Part shown: in pieces, positions 20,725-29,545 of the stretch
How the letters are laid out: each line of letters begins with the position of its first letter
Position numbering within the stretch: the stretch's first letter is position 1
NCBI RefSeq assembly: GCF_900457465.1
Contig: NZ_UAUU01000011.1
Span: 1,922,001 to 1,986,000 of the forward strand
Length of the DNA: 64,000 nt
Reading direction: 5' to 3'
Source: Sphingobacterium multivorum
GTDB lineage: Bacteria > Bacteroidota > Bacteroidia > Sphingobacteriales > Sphingobacteriaceae
Translations under genes and position numbers: made by a program
The notes under the pieces: generated by a model
Database searches by the model: none
What the model was told of the DNA's origin: nothing
Seen by the model: the letters and a program-made list of their open reading frames with translations, nothing else

Positions 20725-22053
20725 TTAAGGTATTGCGAACGCCATGATTGAACCCGAAGGATTATCTTTGGTTCCGCCCACCGAAATTGCCACGTATTGT
20801 TTGCCGTTTACCTGATAGGTACATGCCGTAGCGTTCGCAAGGGCAGGGAGCGTAGTCTGCCAAAGCAATTTCCCTGTCGCCTTATCCAAAGCCCGCAGTT
20901 TCCTGTCTTCCGTTCCGCTTATGAAAATCAAGCCACCTGCCGTTACAACAGGGCCAGCTTTTCCTTCTTGCCCGGTTTCAGGTGCGCCTTTTTGTTGCCG
21001 CAGGCTGTCATTGCCCAACGGTATCTGCCACGCATAGTCCCCGGTAGCCATATTGATGGCACTAAGCGTTCCCCACGGCGGTGTAATTGCCGGATTACCG
21101 CTTGGGTCTTTCCACGTTTTGTAACCTGTACTGTTTACATACTGGTCGGGACGTGCGCTTCTGTCGGCGGTTGTCAGTTGGCTGGAACTTTCCTGAACAT
21201 CCATTTCCGAAGGCTGTTTTGTTCCGGTGGTGATGGTAATCAAGTCCGGCGCATCGTTCGATTTGACATACAATAAATTGGTAGCAGGGTCGTAGGCAGC
21301 ACCGCCCCATTCACCGCCACCCCTTGTTCCCGGAAGCTGGATGGTTCCTTTTAAGTCAGGTGGCGTGTACAATCCCTCATAGCGCATCGAACGGAACTGT
21401 TTTACCAATGCCTCATGGTCTTCGGGAGAAAAGTTTGTCAGGTCTGCCTCTGTGATATGCTGCCTTGCAAACGGTTTGGGTTTTAGCGGAAAAGGCTGGG
21501 TGGGTGAAGAGTGTTCTCCGGGCAGATTGCTTACCGGAACTTTTCTCTCTTCAATCGGGAATAGCGATTTGCCCGTTTCCCTGTCCAATACAAATACAAA
21601 ACCCTGCTTGGTAATCTGTGCCACAGCATCGGTTTTCTTACCATTATTATTTATCGTTATCAATGCCGGAGGTGCGGGCAAATCGTAATCCCACATATCG
21701 TGATGGACGGTCTGAAAATGCCATATATGTTTTCCGGTTGCCGCATCCAATGCCAGGACACAATTGCTGTACAGATTGTCGCCTTTTCTGTCTGCTCCCC
21801 AAAAATCATACGATGCTGAACCCAGCGATAAAAATACCATTCCACGTTTATTGTCTATACTAAGCCCTGCCCAGTTGTTTGCGCCCCCGACAACTTTATA
21901 GGCTTCGGGGTCCCAGGTCTCGTGACCCGGTTCCCCAGGATTGGGGACGGTATGGAATGTCCATTCCAATTTTCCCGTAACGCAGTTATAAGCCCTAATG
22001 TAACCGGGTGCCGCTCCCGTAATAAGAACAACTTTGTCTTCCATCAGTTTCAT
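20725..22053 (-). CDS. Chimeric protein: short-chain dehydrogenase start fused to a truncated PQQ quinoprotein dehydrogenase
   Basis: From about residue 16 onward the protein is a PQQ-dependent glucose/alcohol dehydrogenase beta-propeller: GYIRAYNCVTGKLEWTFHTV, LALDAATGKHIWHFQTVHHD, GEWGGAAYDPATNLLYV and LRALDKATGKLLWQTTLP. Normal members have an export signal and some 150-250 more residues before this point; both are missing. The first ~15 residues, MKLMEDKVVLITGAA, are instead the start of a short-chain dehydrogenase with its Rossmann glycine motif. The join is at GAA-PG, present in some form in both families, which suggests a deletion through microhomology. The product would lack a signal peptide and part of the propeller, so it is probably inactive. 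ATG 22053 chosen; a TTG lies six codons upstream. Confidence 0.75.
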   Translation of the reverse strand: MKLMEDKVVLITGAAPGYIRAYNCVTGKLEWTFHTVPNPGEPGHETWDPEAYKVVGGANNWAGLSIDNKRGMVFLSLGSASYDFWGADRKGDNLYSNCVLALDAATGKHIWHFQTVHHDMWDYDLPAPPALITINNNGKKTDAVAQITKQGFVFVLDRETGKSLFPIEERKVPVSNLPGEHSSPTQPFPLKPKPFARQHITEADLTNFSPEDHEALVKQFRSMRYEGLYTPPDLKGTIQLPGTRGGGEWGGAAYDPATNLLYVKSNDAPDLITITTGTKQPSEMDVQESSSQLTTADRSARPDQYVNSTGYKTWKDPSGNPAITPPWGTLSAINMATGDYAWQIPLGNDSLRQQKGAPETGQEGKAGPVVTAGGLIFISGTEDRKLRALDKATGKLLWQTTLPALANATACTYQVNGKQYVAISVGGTKDNPSGSIMAFAIP

Positions 22054-22099
22054 AATCAAATTTTTGTCCAATGTTAATTTTAAAATTCTATTTTGTTTA

Positions 22100-22124
22100 A
22101 CGTGATTTACCTCACGTAAGTTTG
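22100..22124 (+). promoter_or_regulatory. Palindrome and -7 box before the AraC gene
   Basis: ACGTGA (22100-22105) and TCACGT (22112-22117) form an inverted repeat with a 6-base spacer. The last base of the repeat is the first base of TAAGTTTG (22117-22124), an exact match to the Bacteroidota -7 consensus TAnnTTTG. It lies in the divergent region between the quinoprotein chimera and the AraC gene. A regulator bound to the palindrome would overlap the promoter, as expected for autoregulation. Confidence 0.5.
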
Positions 22125-22228
22125 TAATACAAAGTTCCTATCTTCCTAAAACATATAGCATATACAAACCACGGATTGTGCTACCATTTTCACTGATTTG
22201 CACCAATTTGCATATAGGGGAAGAAATA

Positions 22229-23161
22229 ATGGATAAATTTGTATTGATTTTAAACGCAATTGAAATGGACGATATTTTAAGAATTGATACGGTTAGCCAG
22301 CACGATGCTTTCTATCATAAGGAGAATTTACATCCGCTGGTAAGCATAATGGATTTTGACGGCAGAGTGCCGGAGATCTATGCTTCCAAAATGAATTTTG
22401 GTTTTTATGCGGTGTATTTAAAGGAGGTGATGTGCGGCGATATGAAATACGGGAAACATACCTATGACTATCAGGATAGGACATTGGTCTTTGTTGCTCC
22501 GGGGCAGATCATCAACGTGGATATCAACAAGGACTACAAACCGCAGGGCTACGCACTACTGTTCCATCCCGACCTGATACGTGGCACATCCCTGGGCAGG
22601 CATATAGATGAATATACGTTCTTTTCCTACCAGTCGAACGAAGCGTTGCATCTATCCGAAAGGGAAAGAAAGATTGTACTGGACTGTTTCGACAAAGTCG
22701 AGTACGAACTGGAACGGGGTATGGACAAGCATAGCAGGATGCTGATTGCTTCCAACATTGAACTGTTCCTGAATTACTGTGTACGGTTTTATGAACGCCA
22801 GTTCATTACACGTAATGAGGCAAACAATGATATTTTAATCCAGTTTGAAAAGCTGTTGGGTGAATATTATCAATCGGAGAAACCGCAGACAATAGGCTTG
22901 CTTTCTGTTACCTATTGTGCGCAGCAACTCAATCTTTCTACCAATTATTTCGGTGACCTGATAAAAAAGGAAACTGGCAAGACGGCTTTGGAATATATCC
23001 AATTGAAAATAATGGCTTTGGCTAAACAGAAGATACTGGACAATAAAAAGACCATAAATGAGATAGCCTATGAATTAGGTTTTAAGTATCCTGCCCACTT
23101 TACACGTACATTTAAAAAGATAACTGGAACAACGCCGATAGAATACAGGTCTTTGAATTGA
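22229..23161 (+). CDS. AraC family transcriptional regulator
   Basis: 310 residues from ATG 22229, which has a GGGGAAG ribosome-binding sequence in front; the frame is open to 22178 but the earlier start is less likely. The N-terminal half is a cupin-like sensor (LVFVAPGQIINVDINKDYKP). The C-terminal ~100 residues hold two HTH units: the first around CAQQLNLSTNYFGDLIKKET, the second INEIAYELGFKYPAHFTRTF followed by the TGTTPIEYRS end. It is divergent from the redox cluster and is the probable regulator of those genes. The effector is unknown. Confidence 0.85.
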   Translation: MDKFVLILNAIEMDDILRIDTVSQHDAFYHKENLHPLVSIMDFDGRVPEIYASKMNFGFYAVYLKEVMCGDMKYGKHTYDYQDRTLVFVAPGQIINVDINKDYKPQGYALLFHPDLIRGTSLGRHIDEYTFFSYQSNEALHLSERERKIVLDCFDKVEYELERGMDKHSRMLIASNIELFLNYCVRFYERQFITRNEANNDILIQFEKLLGEYYQSEKPQTIGLLSVTYCAQQLNLSTNYFGDLIKKETGKTALEYIQLKIMALAKQKILDNKKTINEIAYELGFKYPAHFTRTFKKITGTTPIEYRSLN

Positions 23162-23181
23162 AAAAGTTGATAGAAAAGGTG

Positions 23182-24462
23182 TTAATTTAGGTTTCTCTTT
23201 CTTTTTTTCTTTTTTTTCATGTTGAACTCAAATATCTGTTCCTCTGGATCTTCGTACATTCCATCTAGCAAAAGTGAATCCAACAATCCCCATTCACTTA
23301 ATAAATTTCCGCTGTTTATCATAAAATCGAATAGCGGATGAAGTTCATCTTTAAGAGATGTCGTATTTATATTCGTGTGATTTGGAGGCGTGGTTCGTTT
23401 GTTGCTAGGCGTTTCACTGAGTTTGTTGTCGGCAAAAAGCTTTTGGAATACGTTAGCAGAGAATTGTTTTCCCAAATGTGAACCGTTGAATACATGACCG
23501 GTATTGTGATCTATAAAGGTAATTCCATACAATCTTTCCTGTTCATTTCTTCTAATGACTGTATTTATTCCGTGCTCTATTAAATAAGTGGTAAACTCCT
23601 TTTCATTGCTGGTTATTGTTAAGGCCTCAGAAATAATCAGACTGGTTTTCTCTTTAATTTCGGGACGTACTATTTTACTCTTTTCAAAATGTGATCGAAG
23701 GGCTATAAGGCCCGCCTGTTTTCCGAAGAGGGATGCTTTAAACGGATTACCTATTTTAGTTCCGCCAGCATCAACAGCGCTATAAACTAATCCTTCTTTG
23801 ATCTCGCCTCTATAATCTTTTTTTATATGTTCGGCGGTAATATTGAAAAGTGAAAGAAGAGCATTGTAACTGCCCAGGTTTTGAAAGTTATAATAGGCAG
23901 GTAGGTAACGTACAATCGACGCAATCTGACTTTTAATATTTCCTTTGTTATGATCGACAGGGGTAAAGGTAAAACGCTCATCAGAACTTATCTTTTGATC
24001 TGCTGGAATTAATTTGTATTTTTTTTCAATCTGTCGGCAGATTTCCATTGATTTTTTCTTCTCAAAAACATCAGATATTTTTATTCCGTTTTCATCTACT
24101 GTTGTTGATACAATGTGGATGTGTGTTCTATCGATATCGTTGTGCTTAAAAACCACATAGGGTTGATTGCCATAGCCCATTCTGGTCATGTACTCATTTG
24201 CAATGTTGATGAAGTCGTCATCCGATACAATATCATGCGGATCTGGATTTATCGAAATATGGATTGCAGTTTTTTCTGTGTTCTTATTTGCTGCAAGGTT
24301 CGGGACGAATGAAGCCAATAATTGTCCTGTCGTATAGTTTCCATCAGGCGTTTCAAGCATATTGTTCATGTGTAATATCTGACCGTTATCCCGTAAAACT
24401 TTGTTATGATTATATAGCAATGCACCATATATTTTTGAGCCACGACCTATTTTTGCGATCAT
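23182..24462 (-). CDS. mobB: Relaxase MobB (MobP-type mobilisation nuclease)
   Basis: 426 residues. The N-terminal domain has the relaxase fold: MIAKIGRGSKIYGALLYNHN, AIHISINPDPHD, and the metal-binding histidine motif HNDIDRTHIHIVSTTVDENG. An IC-RQIEKKYKL helix follows, and an unconserved C-terminal half. The enzyme nicks oriT and stays covalently bound to the transferred strand. It overlaps mobA by 4 bases (ATGA-type coupling) and is on the same strand as the coupling protein, from which it is separated by inserted cargo. The frame is intact. Confidence 0.9.
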   Translation of the reverse strand: MIAKIGRGSKIYGALLYNHNKVLRDNGQILHMNNMLETPDGNYTTGQLLASFVPNLAANKNTEKTAIHISINPDPHDIVSDDDFINIANEYMTRMGYGNQPYVVFKHNDIDRTHIHIVSTTVDENGIKISDVFEKKKSMEICRQIEKKYKLIPADQKISSDERFTFTPVDHNKGNIKSQIASIVRYLPAYYNFQNLGSYNALLSLFNITAEHIKKDYRGEIKEGLVYSAVDAGGTKIGNPFKASLFGKQAGLIALRSHFEKSKIVRPEIKEKTSLIISEALTITSNEKEFTTYLIEHGINTVIRRNEQERLYGITFIDHNTGHVFNGSHLGKQFSANVFQKLFADNKLSETPSNKRTTPPNHTNINTTSLKDELHPLFDFMINSGNLLSEWGLLDSLLLDGMYEDPEEQIFEFNMKKKKKRKRNLN

Positions 24463-24890
24463 AAATGTTGTTTTTTAGCAAGGTGTTCGGTTTCAAATTT
24501 TTTGCTTAAGATCAAAATTTCCCGGCAGATCGTAGCTAGTTCTATGGTCAGTGCTTCAAGTTTTCCTATATAAAAGACTGTTTTTTTATCACCGAAATTT
24601 GTGTGCAGGATCTTTACGATCTGGTTATAGTTTACCCCGATTGCCCTGAATTGGCTAAAAAACTGCGTTAATTTCGTGCAGTAATCCATAGCTCCTTTAT
24701 CTAGGACAACTGAATTTATCTTCCTTTCAAACAATAGGGATACAATAAATTTAGCTTTATTGTCAAGCCCTGATTGATCCAATAATGCTAAAAATCTCGC
24801 GTTTTCTGCATCCGTAAGGCGGAAAGCATAACGATGTATAGCTTTTTCTATTTTAGGTTTTCGACCTCCTCTATGAATTGTTGTAGCCAT
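24459..24890 (-). CDS. mobA: Mobilisation accessory protein MobA
   Basis: 143 residues: basic N-terminus with GGRKPKIEKAIHRYAFRLTD, a ribbon-helix-helix-like start, then AENARFLALLDQSGLDNKAK and FFSQFRAIGVNYNQIVKILH. This matches the MobA/MobC-like relaxosome accessory proteins of Bacteroidota ICEs, which bind next to oriT and help the relaxase. oriT therefore most likely lies just upstream, in the non-coding sequence to the right. Confidence 0.85.
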   Translation of the reverse strand: MATTIHRGGRKPKIEKAIHRYAFRLTDAENARFLALLDQSGLDNKAKFIVSLLFERKINSVVLDKGAMDYCTKLTQFFSQFRAIGVNYNQIVKILHTNFGDKKTVFYIGKLEALTIELATICREILILSKKFETEHLAKKQHL

Positions 24891-25286
24891 CTTTTTTTTT
24901 AAAAAAGTAGGCCATTTAAAAATTTAAAGTTGGAAGTATTCCAATAATTTCCTAATTGATCCTATTAATTCATAAATTGAAACAATCAATTTTTCCCTTT
25001 TACAGGTCCGTTTATGAAATCCTTTAGCTAAATAAATTTTTTCTCTTTAATTTGTTTTGTGGTTCCATCTGGCTGATTAGTATAAAATGAAAAGGTAGCA
25101 ATTTGCTACCTTTACAACCTTATTATAAATTGATTTTGTCTATATTCTTTCTTAAAAGTAACTGTTAAATTCCTTGTGACCCTACCTTTATTTTGATTTT
25201 ACAATTTGTCATAAACGGAAGTGCTAATAGGTATTAATTGCACTTCCGTAAGCTCAATAACCTGTTGATATTTTTAATTGCGATGA
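24891..25286. other. Intergenic region upstream of mobA
   Basis: AT-rich non-coding sequence in front of mobA, expected to hold the mob promoter and perhaps part of oriT. Two hairpins are visible. One is at 25091-25113 (10-bp arms, three-base loop). The other is at 25215-25249 (perfect 10-bp arms) and could terminate the DoxX transcript on the minus strand. No open reading frame of interest. Confidence 0.5.
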
Positions 25287-25650
25287 CTATACTGTAAACC
25301 TAAAGTATGCCACAATTGCTGACAGTATAAAAACCACAATCAACATGGGGAGCATTTTGTATTCTTGTTTTTTAGTATGAACAACCATACCTGCTATCAT
25401 AATTAAACAAAAGCCCGTTGCTGACATAGGTGTCAGTATCGGTGCAAAATCTATAAGCCACGGGATTATAATGCCGATACAGCCTAACCATTCAAGAACT
25501 CCTAATATTCGGATTGGTATGATTGAACTCTCGGATTTTAAATGTCCATCTGCGACATGTTTTTCTTTACTTCCGGTAATTTTTCCAAAGCCCGGCATTT
25601 ATAAAAAATAGAGATAGAAGTCCCTGTATTATCCACAAAATTGTATTCAT
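25287..25650 (-). pseudogene. DoxX-like membrane protein, frameshifted near the start
   Basis: The main frame (103 codons) is a small membrane protein with helices IPIRILGVLEWLGCIGIIIP, ILTPMSATGFCLIMIAGMVV and MLPMLIVVFILSAIVAYFRF, typical of short DoxX-like proteins. The first helix is found in another frame: an ATG at 25650 gives MNTILWIIQGLLSLFFI, which joins the main frame at GFGKITG if one base is removed near 25600. Full-length members start exactly this way, so the annotated-looking start at PGFGK is an artefact of the shift. Function of the family is unclear. Confidence 0.7.
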
Positions 25651-25941
25651 TTTTGGTCTTTAAGTAATTAAAAAAATATGCTATTGAAAACTTTAATGGA
25701 TGAGCATAACAAGAAGCCTTGAAAAATCAAGGATGCTCCCCAAATGATTTTGAGTGACAAAATCCTATATTTCCTAATTACTGGTTAACCCTTTTTAGGT
25801 TGGTCTAACCAAAGATTGATATCTTCCATTGATGGTTCTATTTGTGCTAGAATATGCAAATATAATAAAAAGTGATGCTGTTAACTGAATTGTAGATTGA
25901 TGATTTTAAGTTATATCTATTCTCTTCTGCGTTTGTGCTTC

Positions 25942-26151
25942 CTATTCATCATAGGCAAAATCTTGTTTTTCGTAATCTTCGCTCTGGGCTTCGTGCAGTG
26001 AACCGCCCAGTACTTCAATCAAACTGTCTCCACGTTTATCCGTAGTTAAGAAGTCGAACAAATGATTTGTTTCTTTCGCAGGAAGATCTGGATCATTTGA
26101 TGTAGATAGTTTGGGTTGTAATCCAGCTGGTTCCTTAATATCGGGCTTCAT
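25942..26151 (-). CDS. Small acidic ICE protein (69 aa)
   Basis: 69 residues, acidic, with the end LIEVLGGSLHEAQSEDYEKQDFAYDE. I do not recognise a named family. It is placed between mobA and parA on the minus strand, as small conserved proteins are in other Bacteroidota ICEs. No signal peptide or membrane segment. Function unknown. Confidence 0.5.
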   Translation of the reverse strand: MKPDIKEPAGLQPKLSTSNDPDLPAKETNHLFDFLTTDKRGDSLIEVLGGSLHEAQSEDYEKQDFAYDE

Positions 26152-26333
26152 GTTATTGTTCCCATAGTCATTAAAAGTTTTTGATGACGGTTCCTTTGCT
26201 TAGGTTGAGCCGTTCCATATCGTTTCAGATTTTTGTGGTCTACAAATGTCATTCCGTAAATACAGCTCAGTAATCACAAATCAATTTTAATTCACAAAAA
26301 CCCTCGACTTTGGAGAGCGTTTTCAGTCCTCGG

Positions 26334-26395
26334 CAGAGCAAGTAGTTTTGGGGCACAAAACGAGTTTTGAGGCACTCAAAACACAACTTGCTCTG
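26334..26395. repeat. Imperfect palindrome, candidate oriT/relaxosome site
   Basis: Outer arms CAGAGCAAGT (26334-26343) and ACTTGCTCTG (26386-26395) are perfectly complementary. Between them GTTTTGGGGCAC and GGCACTCAAAAC are partly complementary, and AAAACGAGTTTT forms the centre. Such a nested structure upstream of mobA-mobB is what a relaxase/accessory site looks like. No nick site can be identified from the sequence alone. Confidence 0.5.
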
Positions 26396-26580
26396 TTCTT
26401 GGGAACAGATATGAGAAAGTGTAGAATAAAGCTCGAATCATAAAGAGTTCTCGGAAACCGTAGGTAAAAGGAGGAAAGGTAGTAAAGCTTCTGCTTTACT
26501 GCCCATACAGTTGCCTTCTTTTGTATAGAGCATGTGGGAAGGAACTATGGTTAATTTACCCACTTGCAAAGCAATTAATT

Positions 26581-26642
26581 ATAAAAGCATAAAAGTGTTA
26601 GGTTTTGCAACTATAAAAGCATAAAACTATAAAAGCGTAAAA
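26581..26642 (+). repeat. Three iteron-like direct repeats
   Basis: ATAAAAGCATAAAA occurs at 26581-26594 and 26613-26626, and once as ATAAAAGCGTAAAA at 26629-26642. The copies begin 32 and 16 bases apart, a 16-base multiple. They lie 230-290 bases before parA and could be a ParA-partner (centromere-like) or regulator binding array. Confidence 0.6.
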
Positions 26643-26868
26643 GCATAGAAACGGTAAAATTTGAAGTCATAAATATTGGAAGATCGTTTACCCAGCCTAC
26701 GAAATTCTAAGAAGTATGAATGATTTACAAGTAAGATGTAAGTCTATATGTAAGGGCCTTTATAAATCCTTATAACTGACTAAACACATATTTTACGATG
26801 CATCTGTAAAGTTAGGCAGTTGCTCTTTGATACAACTTTAAAATTAGGAAGCTATAAAATGATATAAT

Positions 26869-27636
26869 ATGGAAAAAAAGAAAGAAACCTTAAAGGTAAG
26901 CATTTATGCGCAAAAGGGCGGAGTTGGTAAATCGACAATGACGATTCTTCTTGCGAGCGTTTTGCATTATCGTCTTGGATATAATATCGTGGTACTGGAT
27001 TGCGATTTTCCGCAGCACAGCCTTCTCGGTATGCGTGAAAGAGATAAGCGTAGCATTATGGAAAGTGATTTCCATAAAAAACTGGCTGTTAAACAATTCC
27101 ATAGCATAAATAAGAAGGCTTATCCGATCATAAAGTGTAAGGCGGAAAATGCGCTTGAAAAAGCTTTTGATTATTGTGAGACAAGCTCTGTTAGGCCGGA
27201 TATTATTTTTTTCGATCTCCCCGGAACTGCCAATACACAGGGCGTTATCGGTGCTTTAAAGGGCATGAACTACATTTTTTCGCCAATTACTGCAGACCGA
27301 CTGGTCGTTGAGAGTACACTGGCATTCAGTGAGGTTTTCCTGAAACTTCCGGCGCAGAATAAAAATGTCATTGAGCAATCCTTATTCCTATTCTGGAACC
27401 AGGTTGACGGGAGGGAAAAGACAGGTCTTTATGATTCTTATCAAACTGTAATAGAGGGATTATCACTGAAGAGTATGGCAACAAGGATCATGGACAGTAA
27501 GCGGTTTCGGAAAGAAATTGATGACACAGGAAGCTATGTTTTCAAGTCCACACTGCTGCCTGCCGACTTACAGATTTTGAAAGCTACGCGTGTAGATGAA
27601 TTTGTTAAAGAATTTTTAAAAATAATTCATATCTGA
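26869..27636 (+). CDS. ParA/MinD-type ATPase (TraA-like)
   Basis: 255 residues. The deviant Walker A motif AQKGGVGKSTMTILLAS is at residue ~14, then VVLDCDFPQHSLLGM, and a Walker B-type IIFFDLPGT. This ParA/MinD family heads the tra operon of Bacteroidota ICEs (TraA in CTnDOT naming). Its role could be partition of the circular form or positioning of the transfer complex. It is followed 1 base later by a DUF3408 gene, which in these elements takes the place of ParB. Confidence 0.9.
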   Translation: MEKKKETLKVSIYAQKGGVGKSTMTILLASVLHYRLGYNIVVLDCDFPQHSLLGMRERDKRSIMESDFHKKLAVKQFHSINKKAYPIIKCKAENALEKAFDYCETSSVRPDIIFFDLPGTANTQGVIGALKGMNYIFSPITADRLVVESTLAFSEVFLKLPAQNKNVIEQSLFLFWNQVDGREKTGLYDSYQTVIEGLSLKSMATRIMDSKRFRKEIDDTGSYVFKSTLLPADLQILKATRVDEFVKEFLKIIHI

Positions 27637-27637
27637 G

Positions 27638-28045
27638 ATGGCAATAAAGAAAGATCGTAAAGAATTTGAGAAACCCATCATAGATGAGGAGTACCTGATG
27701 AGCATTATGAGTGGCGATGAGCCTTTGCCAGCGGCAGATCCGGAGAAAAGCACCGATAAAGATATAATGCCCACGGCTAAAGTTGAGAAGTCCAGACCAA
27801 GATCCGGTAAAAAAATGGATTACGAAGATTTGTTCCTTGTCAACCGTTTTCCAACCGGCAGGAGTGGAAAGGTTGTCTATATACGGTCTGAATATCACGA
27901 ACGGCTCCTGCGCATAGTTCAGTTGACCCGTGAGGACAAAATCACTCTGTATTCCTATATAGATAATATACTGGAAAATCATTTTAGAGAATATGGTGAT
28001 GAGATTACCGATTATTTCAATAAAAAATTTAAACCCATTTTATAA
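27638..28045 (+). CDS. DUF3408 family conjugal protein (TraB-like)
   Basis: 135 residues: an acidic, poorly ordered N-terminus to about residue 65, then the DUF3408 core (DYEDLFLVNRF, VVYIRSEYHERLLRIVQLTR, LYSYIDNILENHFREY). The core resembles a ribbon-helix-helix DNA-binding unit. It lies 1 base after parA and 1 base before a second copy of the same family. Probably a centromere-binding partner of the ATPase; inferred from position. Confidence 0.8.
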   Translation: MAIKKDRKEFEKPIIDEEYLMSIMSGDEPLPAADPEKSTDKDIMPTAKVEKSRPRSGKKMDYEDLFLVNRFPTGRSGKVVYIRSEYHERLLRIVQLTREDKITLYSYIDNILENHFREYGDEITDYFNKKFKPIL

Positions 28046-28046
28046 G

Positions 28047-28343
28047 ATGAAAAAGCAACAGAAAAAGGTTGAAGTTACTGTAAAAGTACATCAGCAGGTA
28101 ACTTATGAAAATGTGAATTACGAATCACTTTTCCTGTCAGATATTTTGATGGATAAACGTGGCGATAAGAGCATCTATGTCAGCAGCGAGCATCATACCA
28201 GATTAGCCAGGATCGCCAATGTGATCGGTGAGGATAGAATACCGTTGTATGCGCTACTGGATAATATTTTGAGGCATCATTTCACGCTTTTTGAAGAAAT
28301 GCTCGTCAAAGAGTTTAACGACAAATCTAAGCCACTTTTTTAA
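28047..28343 (+). CDS. Second DUF3408 family protein
   Basis: 98 residues from ATG 28047 (the frame is open upstream but overlaps the previous gene). The core mirrors the preceding protein: NYESLFLSDILMDKRGDKSI, VSSEHHTRLARIANVIGEDR and LYALLDNILRHHFTLF. The two genes look like an old tandem duplication, the second without the long acidic N-terminus. Confidence 0.8.
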   Translation: MKKQQKKVEVTVKVHQQVTYENVNYESLFLSDILMDKRGDKSIYVSSEHHTRLARIANVIGEDRIPLYALLDNILRHHFTLFEEMLVKEFNDKSKPLF

Positions 28344-28347
28344 GATC

Positions 28348-28961
28348 ATGGAAGCTTTAATACAGATTGTAATATTGTTCTGCCTAATTATCGTGATTAT
28401 ACTGTTGTTGGTTGACAAGGTTAGGTTCATCAATCCTCAGCGCAAAATAGATCGGAATGTTGAGCAGGAAGCGGAACCCGATGTCATTGGGAAGGTCACA
28501 ATTCCTGAAAAAGAAAAAGGACCGGTGTGGCTTGCCAACAGGAAAAGTTAATCGAACAGATGTTAGCAAAAAAGGCGGATCAGGAAAACAATGATTCAAC
28601 CGGAAATGAACGGGAAGAAGAAAGTGCCTCAAACTTTAATAATGAGGAACCTGACGATATCGATAATATTCCAGCGGATGATGATCGGTTTGGACAGGCA
28701 GTCTCTTTAAATGAACTGACAAAAGTTGGAAACCTGTTGCAGCAGGAGAATCTGGATGCAGCCCAGGAAAAGGAAACAAGTGACATTATCCAAAAAATTG
28801 AGGGAACGGAGTTTCTAGCGATGATGCAACAGTCCATTGATGGGGCTTCTCAGAAGATTGCCAGACTTTTAGATAAGTCGTTATCTGAAAAACATAATGT
28901 TATTCCAAAAGAGAACCAGAATAATGCCCTGGACAATTTTGATATCGGGGACTTTATCTGA
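28348..28961 (+). pseudogene. TraD-like (DUF4122-type) conjugal protein, one frameshift
   Basis: The first frame begins with a membrane helix, LIQIVILFCLIIVIILLLVD, then a charged segment. Near 28525 the sequence continues in another frame to 28961 (QEKLIEQML, FGQAVSLNELTKVGNLLQQE, KIEGTEFLAMMQQSIDGASQ, ending NFDIGDFI). Joined, they form a ~200-residue single-pass protein, the usual size for this Bacteroidota conjugal family. One base is missing at the junction. Role in transfer unknown. Confidence 0.7.
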
Positions 28962-29007
28962 TACTGAATTTTTAATGCACTAATTAGTAATAATAAAAAA
29001 AGCAGCT

Positions 29008-29082
29008 ATGATAGCAAAGGATGATCCTGACTATATAATAGAAGAATACAAAGGCCGGATAATAGCCAGTCATAAAAAGTAA
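29008..29082 (+). CDS. Very short frame (24 aa) in the tra operon
   Basis: MIAKDDPDYIIEEYKGRIIA and four more residues, ending at TAA 29080-29082, one base before the next start. Spacing and direction fit the operon, but at 24 codons it may be chance or a translational leader. Confidence 0.25.
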   Translation: MIAKDDPDYIIEEYKGRIIASHKK

Positions 29083-29083
29083 T

Positions 29084-29362
29084 GTGTCACAAAAATCAAT
29101 GGACAATATTATCATTGTTTATGATAAGCTTGATTTTCCCGATTATGGATTTTACATCGGACTTGATGATTCAAAAAACATAGGCTACCGGAAAATGGAA
29201 CCTGTTAATATGGAAGATGCCAGAAATTATATTGATTGGCTATCAGAAGTGACCAATAAAAAAGGCATACAGCAAGATCGGTCAGTTTCTGTTCCCTTAC
29301 CGATAAAAGAAGTGGTTGGCCAGATTTTATCTGAGGTCGCATTGAAAGGGTTGGAAAAATAA
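29084..29362 (+). CDS. Hypothetical ICE protein
   Basis: 92 residues from GTG 29084, or 87 from ATG 29099 (MDNIIIVYDKLDFPDYGFYI). Small alpha/beta protein, no membrane segment. No family recognised. It belongs to the group of small genes between the TraD-like gene and the insertion of the large cargo block. Confidence 0.5.
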   Translation: MSQKSMDNIIIVYDKLDFPDYGFYIGLDDSKNIGYRKMEPVNMEDARNYIDWLSEVTNKKGIQQDRSVSVPLPIKEVVGQILSEVALKGLEK

Positions 29363-29545
29363 AGAGGCACAGTCCCCAATTAAATCCCGAAAAAGGGTAG
29401 GGGATTTGAACCTCTCAATTTCGGAAATTGGATAGGAAATGTTCGGAATAATAGTGTCGCGATTGTTTGTCGTCTTCAAAAGTCGGCGATTTCACGCTGA
29501 ATTTAGCTCAGCAATAAAATTAATAAAAATGATAAACGCTGAGCT

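Larger units (their letters stand above)
26152..26868. other. Non-coding region between the mob and tra operons, probable oriT region
   Basis: 717 bases without a gene, between divergently transcribed mob (minus) and parA/tra (plus) operons. It contains a long imperfect palindrome (26334-26395), a TTC-TTGG-GAA element just after it (from 26396), and three iteron-like repeats (26581-26642), each listed separately. The rest is AT-rich and should hold the parA promoter; no exact TAnnTTTG box was picked out. Confidence 0.55.

Noticed and set aside
26581..26642. Possible CRISPR array
   Set aside because: Only three short AT-rich repeats with unequal spacers of 18 and 2 bases and no cas genes; iteron-like instead.
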